Origin: Kiritimatiellia bacterium
GTDB lineage: Bacteria; Verrucomicrobiota; Kiritimatiellia; CAIVKH01
Direction of reading: 5' to 3'
Length of the DNA: 64,000 nucleotides
NCBI GenBank assembly: GCA_023953695.1
Contig: JAMLJG010000004.1
Location: 107,171 to 171,170 of the forward strand
A program made the translations under genes and the position numbers. The notes beneath the pieces were generated by a model, which worked only from the letters and a program-made list of their open reading frames with translations, searched no databases and had not been told where the DNA came from. Each line of letters opens with the position of its first letter. Positions within the stretch are counted from its first letter, which is position 1. Positions 52,195 through 60,797 of this stretch are shown piece by piece.

Positions 52195-53058
52195 ATGCTA
52201 AAAATATCCGGACATACCCGCCCGTTTGCCGTGCTCGGGCATCCTATTGGTCACACCTTGTCGCCGGCGATGCACAATGCGGCGATTGAGGCGCTCGGTT
52301 GGGATGCGATTTATCTCGCGTTCGATGTGAAGCCGGAGCGGTTGATGACGGTGCTGCCCGCGATGCGGAGCATGCGCTTTGGCGGTGTCAATTTGACGAT
52401 TCCGCACAAGGAAGTTGCCTTCCGCGGGCTCGAGAAGTTGGATGATTCGGCGAAGCTGCTCGGCGCGGTGAATACGGTGGAGTTTGCGGACGAGGGGATG
52501 ATTGGGCACAACACGGACGGCTTCGGTTTCCTGCGCGCGCTGGAAGAGGCGTTTTCAAAGGCGACTGAGGGCGATGCGGTTTTTGTGTTGGGCAGCGGTG
52601 GGGCGGGGCGCGCGGTGGCGTTGATGGCGGCGCAGGCGGGCGCGCGTTCGATCACGCTGTCGGATGTGGATGTGGAGCGGTGCCATCGCGTGGCGGTGGA
52701 GATTCGCGAGCATTTCCCGGCAGTCGAAACGCGGGTGGCGGCTGGGCCGACGGAGCAGGTCGCTTTTGCGCGCGAGGCGGATTTGGTGGTGCAGGCCACT
52801 CCGATTGGCATGAAGGACGGCGATGAGAGCGTTCTGAAGCCGGAGGCGTTTCGCCAGGGGCAGCGCGCTTTCGATTTGATTTATCATTTGCCGCGCACGG
52901 TGTTCATGAAGGCGGCGGAGACGGGCGGGGCGCGCGCGGTGAATGGATTGGGCATGTTGTTGCATCAGGGGGCGCGCGCATTCCACATTTGGACCGGGGT
53001 GACGCCGCCGATTCCGGAGATGCGTCGCGCGTTGGAGCTTGCGGTGTACGGCCGATGA
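52195..53058 (+). CDS. aroE: Shikimate dehydrogenase
   Basis: 287 residues. The substrate domain has FAVLGHPIGHTLSPAMHNAA and GGVNLTIPHKE (catalytic Lys). The NADP domain has VFVLGSGGAGRAVALMAA, and NGLGMLLHQGARAF is the family C-terminal motif. It makes shikimate for aromatic amino acids. ATG 52195 was chosen; the frame is open 50 codons upstream through the dyad array. It overlaps pilD by 4 nt (ATGA). Confidence 0.95.
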   Translation: MLKISGHTRPFAVLGHPIGHTLSPAMHNAAIEALGWDAIYLAFDVKPERLMTVLPAMRSMRFGGVNLTIPHKEVAFRGLEKLDDSAKLLGAVNTVEFADEGMIGHNTDGFGFLRALEEAFSKATEGDAVFVLGSGGAGRAVALMAAQAGARSITLSDVDVERCHRVAVEIREHFPAVETRVAAGPTEQVAFAREADLVVQATPIGMKDGDESVLKPEAFRQGQRAFDLIYHLPRTVFMKAAETGGARAVNGLGMLLHQGARAFHIWTGVTPPIPEMRRALELAVYGR

Positions 53059-53870
53059 ACGATCCGGGGCTGACGATCTATTTTACGCTGCTGGCCTTCT
53101 TTGGCGGCGCGTGCATCGGCAGCTTTGCGAACGTGTGCATTCATCGGATCCCGCGTGGGGAGTCGGTGGTGCGCCCGCGCTCGCGGTGTCCGGCGTGTGG
53201 GACGCTGATTGCGGGCTATGACAACATTCCTCTGGTGAGTTATTTCCTGCTGCGCGGGCGCTGTCGGCATTGTGGCGCGAAGATTTCGGCGCGCTATCCG
53301 CTTGTGGAGTTGGTGATGGCGGTTTTTTTTCTCGCGTTGTGGAATCGCTATGGGTTCGATCTGCGCACGCTCATTTATATGGGCCTGACGACGGCGCTGG
53401 TCGTGGCGACGTTTATTGATTTGGATTTCATGATTATTCCCGACCGCATTTCGTTGGGCGGGATTCCGGCGGGGCTATTGGCGAGTGCGTGGGTGCCGAT
53501 GTTGCACGGCGCGAGCGCGTGGCAGCCTGCGTTGTGGTCGTCGCTGTGGGGCGCCGCGGTGGGGGCGGGAAGTCTGTATCTGGTTTCTGTGCTGGGCCGA
53601 CTGGCATTTAAGAAGGACGCGATGGGGATGGGCGATGTGAAGTTGCTCGGCGCGATTGGCGCGTTTGTGGGGTGGGAGGGTGTTGTCTTCACGATTTTGC
53701 TCTCGTCGCTGCTCGGCTCGATCATCGGCATGGGACTCATCCTCGCGCGCGGCAAAGAGTGGCAGAGCCGCATTCCGTATGGGCCGTATCTGGCCGTCGC
53801 CGCCCTCGTCTGGATTTTGGGCGGCAGCGCGTGGTGGCAGCTTTATCTCTCGTGGATAGGGGCGGCGTAG
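53055..53870 (+). CDS. pilD: Type IV prepilin peptidase / N-methyltransferase
   Basis: 271 residues with about eight membrane segments. The N-terminal methyltransferase-type cysteine domain has CPACGTLI and CRHCGAKISARYP. The aspartyl peptidase site is DLDFMIIPDRIS and KKDAMGMGDVKLLGAIG. It processes prepilins or pseudopilins. No pilin gene lies in the window. It is coupled to aroE by an ATGA overlap, which is odd functionally. Confidence 0.93.
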   Translation: MNDPGLTIYFTLLAFFGGACIGSFANVCIHRIPRGESVVRPRSRCPACGTLIAGYDNIPLVSYFLLRGRCRHCGAKISARYPLVELVMAVFFLALWNRYGFDLRTLIYMGLTTALVVATFIDLDFMIIPDRISLGGIPAGLLASAWVPMLHGASAWQPALWSSLWGAAVGAGSLYLVSVLGRLAFKKDAMGMGDVKLLGAIGAFVGWEGVVFTILLSSLLGSIIGMGLILARGKEWQSRIPYGPYLAVAALVWILGGSAWWQLYLSWIGAA

Positions 53871-53901
53871 GCTGCCGGGGGCGACGGAGGTTGGCGATTC
53901 A

Positions 53902-54876
53902 TCAACGGGCGGGTCGCTCGAAGTAGAGCGTCTTGTTGCGAAAGTCGAATGTTGCGCGATAGCGGCTTAAGAGGCCGCGTCCGATGCGGGGATATTCCAC
54001 TTCGCCGAGGCCGATTTCTCGCGCGGCCACTGCTTTTACATCGAGCGGGAAGACGAGGTCGCCAGCGGTGACGCGGCGAACTGTGAGTCCTGCGGGGTCG
54101 TTGAGGGCGAGGTCGAAGTCGCCGCCGGTATCCACGACGAAGGTGGTGGGTTCGCCGTTGAGCGTGCCCTCCACGCCGATGACGCCGCGCACGTCAATGA
54201 GTGGCGCTTGGGCGATGAGGGTTTCTTCCGGCTTCTTGAAGGGCGTTGTGGCGGAAAAGACCACGGAGCGTTGCGCGAAATCAACGGTCACATAGCTGAA
54301 CGCGCGGAGGAATGGCGCGCCGAGCGCGAGTTGCGGAGTGGGGTCTTGTAGCCAGCGCGCGGGGACGCCCAGCGGGCCGCTTGCCGCGCGGATATAGAGC
54401 AGCACATTTTCCACGTGGAGTTTGTCAATCGTGAGCCGGTGCATGAGGCTGGCATAGCCGCCGATCTCGTCGTAGACGTGAACGGCCGTGGTGTGATAGG
54501 GGTTGGGGCCCGCCAGCGAGACAGAGTTCATGGAGATGGCCAGGGGAGCGGTGACCCAGTTTTCGCGCGAGGCGGTGTCAATCAAGGTGGGGATTTCTTT
54601 GATGCCGCGCGCCGTGAGATTGATCTCGATGGCACGGGGATCCGCGCGATTGATGAAGGGCATGACAGCGGTCTGACCCGGATGCACGCGGTGTGCGCCA
54701 GCGAAAAGGGGGCCCATTTCGGTGCTGTAAACGGTGAGGCCGAAGGCTTGGGGCGGACGCGAGCGAGTGAAGAGCGCCTGGGTCTGATTTTGTGTGAACG
54801 GAACGATTTGCTCGTCGGGCGGAGTCTTGCAGCCCACCAATACGAGAAACAACAGCGCTGGAATAAGACGTTTCAT
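53902..54876 (-). CDS. Retropepsin-like aspartyl protease lipoprotein
   Basis: 324 residues. The signal peptide MKRLIPALLFLVLVGC has a lipobox (LVGC). Two half-domains are visible. The second has the DTG site in FVVDTGGDFDLAL, followed by a flap-like PRIGRGLLSRY and the closing FDFRNKTLYFE. The first half's corresponding segment (IPTLIDTASRENWV) carries DTA. Secreted aspartyl proteases of this type are found in many Gram-negatives; substrate is unknown. It is divergent from the DUF2723 gene. Confidence 0.78.
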   Translation of the reverse strand: MKRLIPALLFLVLVGCKTPPDEQIVPFTQNQTQALFTRSRPPQAFGLTVYSTEMGPLFAGAHRVHPGQTAVMPFINRADPRAIEINLTARGIKEIPTLIDTASRENWVTAPLAISMNSVSLAGPNPYHTTAVHVYDEIGGYASLMHRLTIDKLHVENVLLYIRAASGPLGVPARWLQDPTPQLALGAPFLRAFSYVTVDFAQRSVVFSATTPFKKPEETLIAQAPLIDVRGVIGVEGTLNGEPTTFVVDTGGDFDLALNDPAGLTVRRVTAGDLVFPLDVKAVAAREIGLGEVEYPRIGRGLLSRYRATFDFRNKTLYFERPAR

Positions 54877-54989
54877 GCTGGGGAGCGTAGCGAGTCGGGC
54901 GGATGTGGCAAGAAAAGGAATTAGTGGGCGGGTCCTTCCGTTGTTGAATGTGGGCGGCAAGTAGGCTTGAATGGCCGAACTCGAGCATT

Positions 54990-57900
54990 ATGAAACCAAT
55001 CTCTCTACCGACATACGCTAAGTGGGCGGGGCGCGTTTTCTTTGCGCTGCCTTTGCTGCTCTATATTTTGACCTTGAGCACGGGCTTCGTTCCCGGCCAA
55101 TCCGCATCGGTTGTTGCGGCGCATCTGGGGGTGGATCCGTTTCCGCCCCTCGTGAATCATGTCTGGGGTTGGGTGGTGCGGCTTCTGGCCGCCGTGCCGG
55201 TGGGGCCGCTGGCCGTTCGCATTCATCTGTTCGGCGCGATTTGTTGCAGCGCCTCTATCTGGCTGCTGTTTCAGATCATGGTGCGGTTGGGACTGCCCGC
55301 GGCTTTTGAAAAGGGAATGAGTCCTTCGCGGGTGGCGCGCGTTCGCGTGTTTTCCGCCACGGCCGCGTGCCTTGCGCTGGCGACAGCGATCCCGTTTTGG
55401 ATGGTGGCCACGCGCGCGCATCCACTCGCGTTCGATCTGATGTTGCTCTTGGCGGCGTTTCACTTGCTGTTGCGCTTCGGGGAGAATGGGAGCGCTCGGT
55501 ATCTGAACAGCGCGGTGCTGCTCTATGGGGTCGGCTTGACCGACTTTGCGTCGCTCGTCCTGTTTCTTCCGATCTTCGGGCTGTTGACGCTCTATCAGTT
55601 GGCGCGCCATCGCCTGCTGCGAATGGGCGTTGTGCTGCGTCTGTTGGGATTGGCGCTGTTGGGCCTCGCGCCGCAATTCATCGCCGCTGCGCTCTATATG
55701 AAAAACCCGGCATACGCGTGGCGCGAGTTTTCGCACTACGGACAGGTGCTCTACTACATGTGGCGCGACCAGTATTTGCTCGTGTTGCGCAGTCTGCCGC
55801 GCACGGGCTGGATCACGGTGGGTATGGTCAGCGTGGTGCCGTGGGTGATTGTTTATGTTTTCAGACCGAATAGGCGGTCAGAATCCGTGTCTATCCTGTC
55901 GGGGGCGGGCTTGCTGGCATTGCTCCTGACAGCGCTCGCCGTGCTGGTGTTCACCAACACGATTCTTTCCCCGTGGGCCATGACGCACGCCACGCCGCTG
56001 TTGGTGACGCCCTATCTGCTGATCGCGATGTGGGTGGGTGGCATCGCGGGGTATTGGCTCACGGTTCTCTATCAGGGCCGAGCGGCTTTCTGGCGCGTCG
56101 TGCGCATCGCATATCGCGGGGCCGTGCTGTTGGCGCTGTTGAGCTTGGTGTATTTCAACGCGCCGGAGGCCAGTGGGCGGCCGGGGCGTTGGTTCGGAAG
56201 TTTTGCGCGCGAGGTGTGCGATCGCCTTGATGGGCGCGACCTTCTGATTTCCAGCGGCGCCTTCGATGATGTGCTCCTGCTCGAAGCGCGCGCCCGGCGC
56301 ATTCCGCTGAAGATCATCAACCTGCAGGTCGCGCAGCAGCTTTCGTATCGCCGCTACATCGCGAGCCTATTCCCGGACAATACGCGCCTCCAGAGCTTGG
56401 CCACCGTTGGCATTCAGCCGTTTCTCATCGAATGGTTCACCACGGATACCAACATTGCTTCGCGCGTTGCCGTGCTCGACGCATCCGATCTTTGGATGGG
56501 GGCGGGGCTGAACTCCGAGCCCCATGGATTGCTCTATCTCGGCCGTGCGCGGGGTGCATCGGATGGCGTTGAATCGCTGATGGGCGACAACCGCACGTTC
56601 TGGACGAACTTTGCTTATCCTCTTGCAGAAAACATGCCTCACGAGAGCAATCCAATGCAGGTGTGGTTGAAATCGCTCGCGTGGCAAAGCGCAAAGGCGG
56701 CGAACAATTTCGGCGTCCAGTGCGAGGAGGCGAGTCGCCCTGATTTCGCGGAAGAGGCCTATCTCGCGGCGCACCGGATCAATGCGCAGAACATCAGCGC
56801 ACTGGTGAACCTGCATGCGCTCTATGCGCGTTCGGAGCGCCCCGAGGCCGAGGCGGTGGAGAAAGACTTGGATGGATTGATTGAGCGGGATCAGGTGCAG
56901 CGCGCGCTGTGGTCTCTATCTCATTATCACGGCTTGATTCGCAGTCCTGAGTTGTATGCGAGCCGCGGGTGGGCGTGGGCCATGTCCGGCAAGCCCGCAC
57001 TCGCGGCGCAGGACTTGCAGCAGGCGCTCGATCTGGCCGGCGACAGTGAAAACCGTTCGCTGCGCCTGATTCTTGCGGCACTGGACGATCAAACGGCCGG
57101 CACGGGCGGCGCCAGCACAGAGGAGTTCTTGCTGGCCGAGCAGGCGAAATCCCCCGACAACATCTCGGCTGCGTATAGCCTATATCAGATTGCCATCAGG
57201 CGGGGTCAGTTTGACGAGGCGCGGAGTCGTCTCAACGAATTGGCAAAGATGAAGAACGCTCCGCAGGACGCGCTTCAAACGGACGCGGCGATTCTCGATC
57301 TCATGACGGGCAACTATGGCGCTGCCTTCAATCAGCTTGGGGAGATTGTTCGCAAGCGACCGAGCGACTTGCGCGCTTGGGCTTCCCTCGCTATTGCGGC
57401 GGGACAGCAAAAGGATGAAAAAACAGCGCGCGAGGCCCTCGCGCGCCTGCAGCAGGCGCCGCGCGTTTCGCCGATGATCCGCTTTTTGACAGTTCAGTTG
57501 GCTTTGCGCGTCGGGGATCGTGCAGGCGCGCGCCAGCAACTGGAATTGCTCTTGCGGCAGGAGCCGCGCCATGTGCCCGCGCTCGAATTGCTCGTGCGCC
57601 TGCTTATGGCGGAGGGCGAACGCGAAACAGCGGAGCGCTATGTGGATCAACTCGTTTCTGCCGATCCGGGGAATGCCTTGGGTAACTATATGCTCGGTGC
57701 GATGCAGGCCCTGCGCGGACAATACGCCTTGGCGGAATCATCCTATCGCGTGAGCCTGATCAAATCGCGCGAACCGAGCACGCTAAACGACCTCGCCTAT
57801 GTTCTGGCGCGCCGAAAACAATTTCCTGAGGCGCTGAAACTCATCGAGGAGTGCCTTGCGACCACCGATCTGAACGGCGCCGCATCCAGCACCTACGGCT

Positions 57901-58139
57901 ATATTTTGTTACAGCTCAAGCGTTATGCGGAGGCAGAGGTGGAACTCCAGAAGGCCCTCGCCCTGAATCCAGAGGCGGCCGAAGTGCAGATGAATATGGC
58001 CCAGCTATTTGAGCAGACGGGGCGCAGCGCAGAGGCGTTGACATTGGCGGATCCTCTGCTTTCGCGCGTGAGCGAATTGCTGCCCGACGATCAGGAAACC
58101 CTGCGCGAATTGTTGAAGCGCCTTCGCCGCAATCGGTGA
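54990..58139 (+). CDS. DUF2723 (protein O-mannosyltransferase-like) membrane protein with TPR repeats
   Basis: 1049 residues. The first ~420 residues hold about nine to ten membrane helices. FVPGQSASVVAAHLGVDPFPP near the start is typical of DUF2723/TMEM260-type GT-C glycosyltransferases. The rest (about 580-1049) is a long array of TPR helices (RPDFAEEAYLAAHRINAQN, KPALAAQDLQQALDLAG, RYAEAEVELQKALALNP). It may glycosylate secreted proteins or lipids in the periplasm. ATG 54990 was chosen. Confidence 0.82.
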   Translation: MKPISLPTYAKWAGRVFFALPLLLYILTLSTGFVPGQSASVVAAHLGVDPFPPLVNHVWGWVVRLLAAVPVGPLAVRIHLFGAICCSASIWLLFQIMVRLGLPAAFEKGMSPSRVARVRVFSATAACLALATAIPFWMVATRAHPLAFDLMLLLAAFHLLLRFGENGSARYLNSAVLLYGVGLTDFASLVLFLPIFGLLTLYQLARHRLLRMGVVLRLLGLALLGLAPQFIAAALYMKNPAYAWREFSHYGQVLYYMWRDQYLLVLRSLPRTGWITVGMVSVVPWVIVYVFRPNRRSESVSILSGAGLLALLLTALAVLVFTNTILSPWAMTHATPLLVTPYLLIAMWVGGIAGYWLTVLYQGRAAFWRVVRIAYRGAVLLALLSLVYFNAPEASGRPGRWFGSFAREVCDRLDGRDLLISSGAFDDVLLLEARARRIPLKIINLQVAQQLSYRRYIASLFPDNTRLQSLATVGIQPFLIEWFTTDTNIASRVAVLDASDLWMGAGLNSEPHGLLYLGRARGASDGVESLMGDNRTFWTNFAYPLAENMPHESNPMQVWLKSLAWQSAKAANNFGVQCEEASRPDFAEEAYLAAHRINAQNISALVNLHALYARSERPEAEAVEKDLDGLIERDQVQRALWSLSHYHGLIRSPELYASRGWAWAMSGKPALAAQDLQQALDLAGDSENRSLRLILAALDDQTAGTGGASTEEFLLAEQAKSPDNISAAYSLYQIAIRRGQFDEARSRLNELAKMKNAPQDALQTDAAILDLMTGNYGAAFNQLGEIVRKRPSDLRAWASLAIAAGQQKDEKTAREALARLQQAPRVSPMIRFLTVQLALRVGDRAGARQQLELLLRQEPRHVPALELLVRLLMAEGERETAERYVDQLVSADPGNALGNYMLGAMQALRGQYALAESSYRVSLIKSREPSTLNDLAYVLARRKQFPEALKLIEECLATTDLNGAASSTYGYILLQLKRYAEAEVELQKALALNPEAAEVQMNMAQLFEQTGRSAEALTLADPLLSRVSELLPDDQETLRELLKRLRRNR

Positions 58140-58155
58140 CTCGGACTGCGCCGTC

Positions 58156-59133
58156 ATGAACGTATTGCGCCCACTGCTTCTAGCGCCTGTCTATCGAGAC
58201 TATATTTGGGGCGGATCGCGCATCCATTCGCATTTCGGGCGAACCTCCATTCCCGCGCGCTGCGCTGAATCGTGGGAAGTGGCTGATCGCCCTGAAGGGC
58301 AGAGCGTTGTTAGCGGGGGCCCCTTTGATGGGTACACGCTAGGGAAGCTCGTCAACGAGCTGGGGGCATTGCTGTTGGGCGCACGGGGCATGAGTGAACG
58401 CTTTCCTTTGCTCATCAAGCTGATAGACGCGCGTGAGACGCTCAGCGTTCAGGTGCATCCGAACAACGAGAATGCTCACCGCACAGGCGGAGAGCCCAAG
58501 ACCGAAATGTGGTATATCCTCGCGGCGGACCCCGGCGCGTGCATCTACGCAGGCTTCAAGCCGGGCGCCACTCCGGACACGTTTCGCGCAGCGCTGAAGG
58601 AGGGGACCGTCGAGGCGCTGCTGAACAAGCTTCCCGTAAAAGCGGGCGATGCCGTCTATATGCCCGGCGGCCGCGTTCACGCCATTGGCGCAGGTTGTCT
58701 GATCCTCGAGTGCCAGCAGAACTCCAACACCACCTATCGCCTGTATGACTGGGGGCGGGTGGATGCCGAGGGCCGCCCGCGGGAGCTGCACATTGAATCC
58801 GCGCTCCAGGTGATCAACTGGGGCGAGCCGCCGACGGAGTTGGCGCGTCCGATTCGCCTTGCCGCGGGAAGGCGCAATGCGCGCTGGGAAATTGTGCAGA
58901 GTCCATTTTTTCGAATGCGGCGACTCGATATGCTTGAGCCGGAAGTCTTGGGCGCGGAACCATCTTCCTTCCGCGTGCTATTCGTCGCAGAGGGAAGCGT
59001 GGCTGTCACACAGCCGGGCTATGAGCAAATCCTTGTATCGGGTCAAACGCTCTTAATTCCAGCGGCTTGCGCTGAACTGACCCTTGTGCCCGTGGGTGGG
59101 CTTGCCACGGTCATGCTGATGGGTCAGCCCTAA
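58156..59133 (+). CDS. Mannose-6-phosphate isomerase, class I (short type)
   Basis: 325 residues. The zinc-binding segment SVQVHPNNENAH and the Glu/His of KTEMWYILAADPGA are typical. GDAVYMPGGRVHAIGAGCLILE provides the second His/Glu. The length matches the B. subtilis ManA/Pmi type. It interconverts fructose-6-P and mannose-6-P, feeding GDP-mannose for glycosylation; the DUF2723 gene lies 16 nt upstream, which fits. Confidence 0.92.
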   Translation: MNVLRPLLLAPVYRDYIWGGSRIHSHFGRTSIPARCAESWEVADRPEGQSVVSGGPFDGYTLGKLVNELGALLLGARGMSERFPLLIKLIDARETLSVQVHPNNENAHRTGGEPKTEMWYILAADPGACIYAGFKPGATPDTFRAALKEGTVEALLNKLPVKAGDAVYMPGGRVHAIGAGCLILECQQNSNTTYRLYDWGRVDAEGRPRELHIESALQVINWGEPPTELARPIRLAAGRRNARWEIVQSPFFRMRRLDMLEPEVLGAEPSSFRVLFVAEGSVAVTQPGYEQILVSGQTLLIPAACAELTLVPVGGLATVMLMGQP

Positions 59134-59138
59134 AGTGA

Positions 59139-59897
59139 TCAAGCGCGTGCTCGTCGCCTGCGAATCTCCACGCCAGCGATGGCGAGGCCGAGCGCGGCCA
59201 GCGCAATGCTTCCCGGCTCGGGAACCGTCTGATAGCTCAAGTCTGCGGCCCAAAACCCTACCGTTGCTGAATTGCCGGGTTCACCATCTGGATCGCGAAA
59301 TGTGAGTGTGCCCGTTCCGTTGACTCCGTCATTCGTTGGGAACACATCGGACAGGGGATCGCCCAGATTCGCGATCGTCACAAACGCCATTTCGAATGAG
59401 AGAAAGCCTTCGACCAAGGGGCCGCTGCCGGGCCACACCCGTTCCGCATCCCAATCGAACCACCGATAATCCGCGTTGGGTCCACCCGTCATGAATAGTT
59501 CAAACTCCAAGAGCGAGAACGTGTTGTTATTGTTGCTGATGTTCACGCGGCTATTCGCTCCGATCCGCGCTGAGACCAGTGAGGGATCGAATGATCCGGC
59601 ATTCCCTGAGCGCGGCGTGAGCGCAATGGAGAGGATTGAGTTGTCGAATGAGCCGCCGTTTCCAAAGCCATTGTCGGTCAAGAGTGTGGCGAGCGCCGCC
59701 TCATCAATGCCGATGGCGAGATCGAAGAGGTCTCCATCGGAGATCGAACTGGCTTCCATCCAAGAGGCATCGTCCACGACAAGAGTGGTCTGGATTAGCG
59801 CCGTGATACCCGCCCGACTTGCGCTGGGAATCGTCAGGCAGAACACAGCGAAAAGGATCGCGCGCAGTGGCCGAATAGCGGATAAGAGTATCTTCAT
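59139..59897 (-). CDS. PEP-CTERM-sorted exported protein
   Basis: 252 residues. Signal peptide (1-28, ending SASRA), a beta-rich middle of unknown fold, and a C-terminal PEP-CTERM tag: VPEPGSIALAALGLAIAG then RRRRARA. The tag directs processing by an exosortase, none of which is in the window. It converges on the isomerase gene (5 bp). Function is unknown. Confidence 0.88.
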   Translation of the reverse strand: MKILLSAIRPLRAILFAVFCLTIPSASRAGITALIQTTLVVDDASWMEASSISDGDLFDLAIGIDEAALATLLTDNGFGNGGSFDNSILSIALTPRSGNAGSFDPSLVSARIGANSRVNISNNNNTFSLLEFELFMTGGPNADYRWFDWDAERVWPGSGPLVEGFLSFEMAFVTIANLGDPLSDVFPTNDGVNGTGTLTFRDPDGEPGNSATVGFWAADLSYQTVPEPGSIALAALGLAIAGVEIRRRRARA

Positions 59898-60032
59898 GAT
59901 GGGAACCTGTACTCCAATCGGCACATGCTTGTGAAGCAAAATGTGGCGCGATGGAGATTAAATGTGCGAGTGGCGGCGGTATCGGCAGGCGGTGATCCTG
60001 CCCTTAGGGGAGCACGGTTACCCCTTGCTGTG

Positions 60033-60758
60033 TTAGGGTTTTGTTAGAGTGCAAATGTTGTGCACATGCCATGTGTCTCTAACATTGCTGAATGAGAAGC
60101 CTATTGCTTCTGCGAGCACTTGGACCGTCTCTTTGTGGTGGACGCGAAATATCGAGCGCTTCACCTCGTCGGGAGAGCCGTAGGTGTCCTGTTTGTTGAG
60201 GTCCTTGATGAACCACCGCGCCGAAACGTCGTCGTCAAGCGATAGGTAGTCGATAAGGGCAATTCCTGACGGCTTCAGGATGCGAAAAGCTTCTTCCAAG
60301 TAGCCGTATACGATCTCGATGTCCATGTGCACAAAAACATCAAAGGACATGAATAGGTCAATCGAGCCCTCCGGTATCTGCGGAAGTCGTGTGTTTAAAC
60401 TTTGAATCACTTCTATTCGAGGATCACCTTTTGCGCGCCAGTAGTCGCAAACGACTTTTGAGTAATCGACCAAATAGAGTTTTTTGGATTTGTCGATCAC
60501 ATGCTTTGTCCAACGTCCGACGCCAGGGCCAATTTCACAAATGGTCATATTGTCGCGCAGGTGTGGGACGATATACTTTGCCCACTCGGGTTTACCCCAA
60601 GCGTCGGACACGGCGTCGTTTGGATCACCACCCTTTTCCTCGTCGCGGATTCCGCGTCGAAAGGTGTGGTCCCATGGTTTTTCTTCGTGATCGGTTCTTC
60701 GCCGTAGTTCCAAGCCGAAAGGTCTCAGTAGGGCGTCTGCGAGTTGTTTCTTGCTCAT
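60033..60758 (-). CDS. Class I SAM-dependent methyltransferase of foreign base composition
   Basis: 241 residues. The SAM loop is ICEIGPGVGRWTKHVI (about 73-90), followed by LYLVDYSKVVCDYW. SFDVFVHMDIEIV and GIALIDYLSLDDD are the later core strands. The gene is visibly AT-richer (near 48 % GC by eye) than its neighbours, suggesting recent acquisition. It may modify a sugar or peptide, as in cell-surface clusters. ATG 60758 was chosen. Confidence 0.8.
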   Translation of the reverse strand: MSKKQLADALLRPFGLELRRRTDHEEKPWDHTFRRGIRDEEKGGDPNDAVSDAWGKPEWAKYIVPHLRDNMTICEIGPGVGRWTKHVIDKSKKLYLVDYSKVVCDYWRAKGDPRIEVIQSLNTRLPQIPEGSIDLFMSFDVFVHMDIEIVYGYLEEAFRILKPSGIALIDYLSLDDDVSARWFIKDLNKQDTYGSPDEVKRSIFRVHHKETVQVLAEAIGFSFSNVRDTWHVHNICTLTKP

Positions 60759-60797
60759 ATTGACTTGCCGAGGATCAGGGGTTGTATGTGGATCTTG

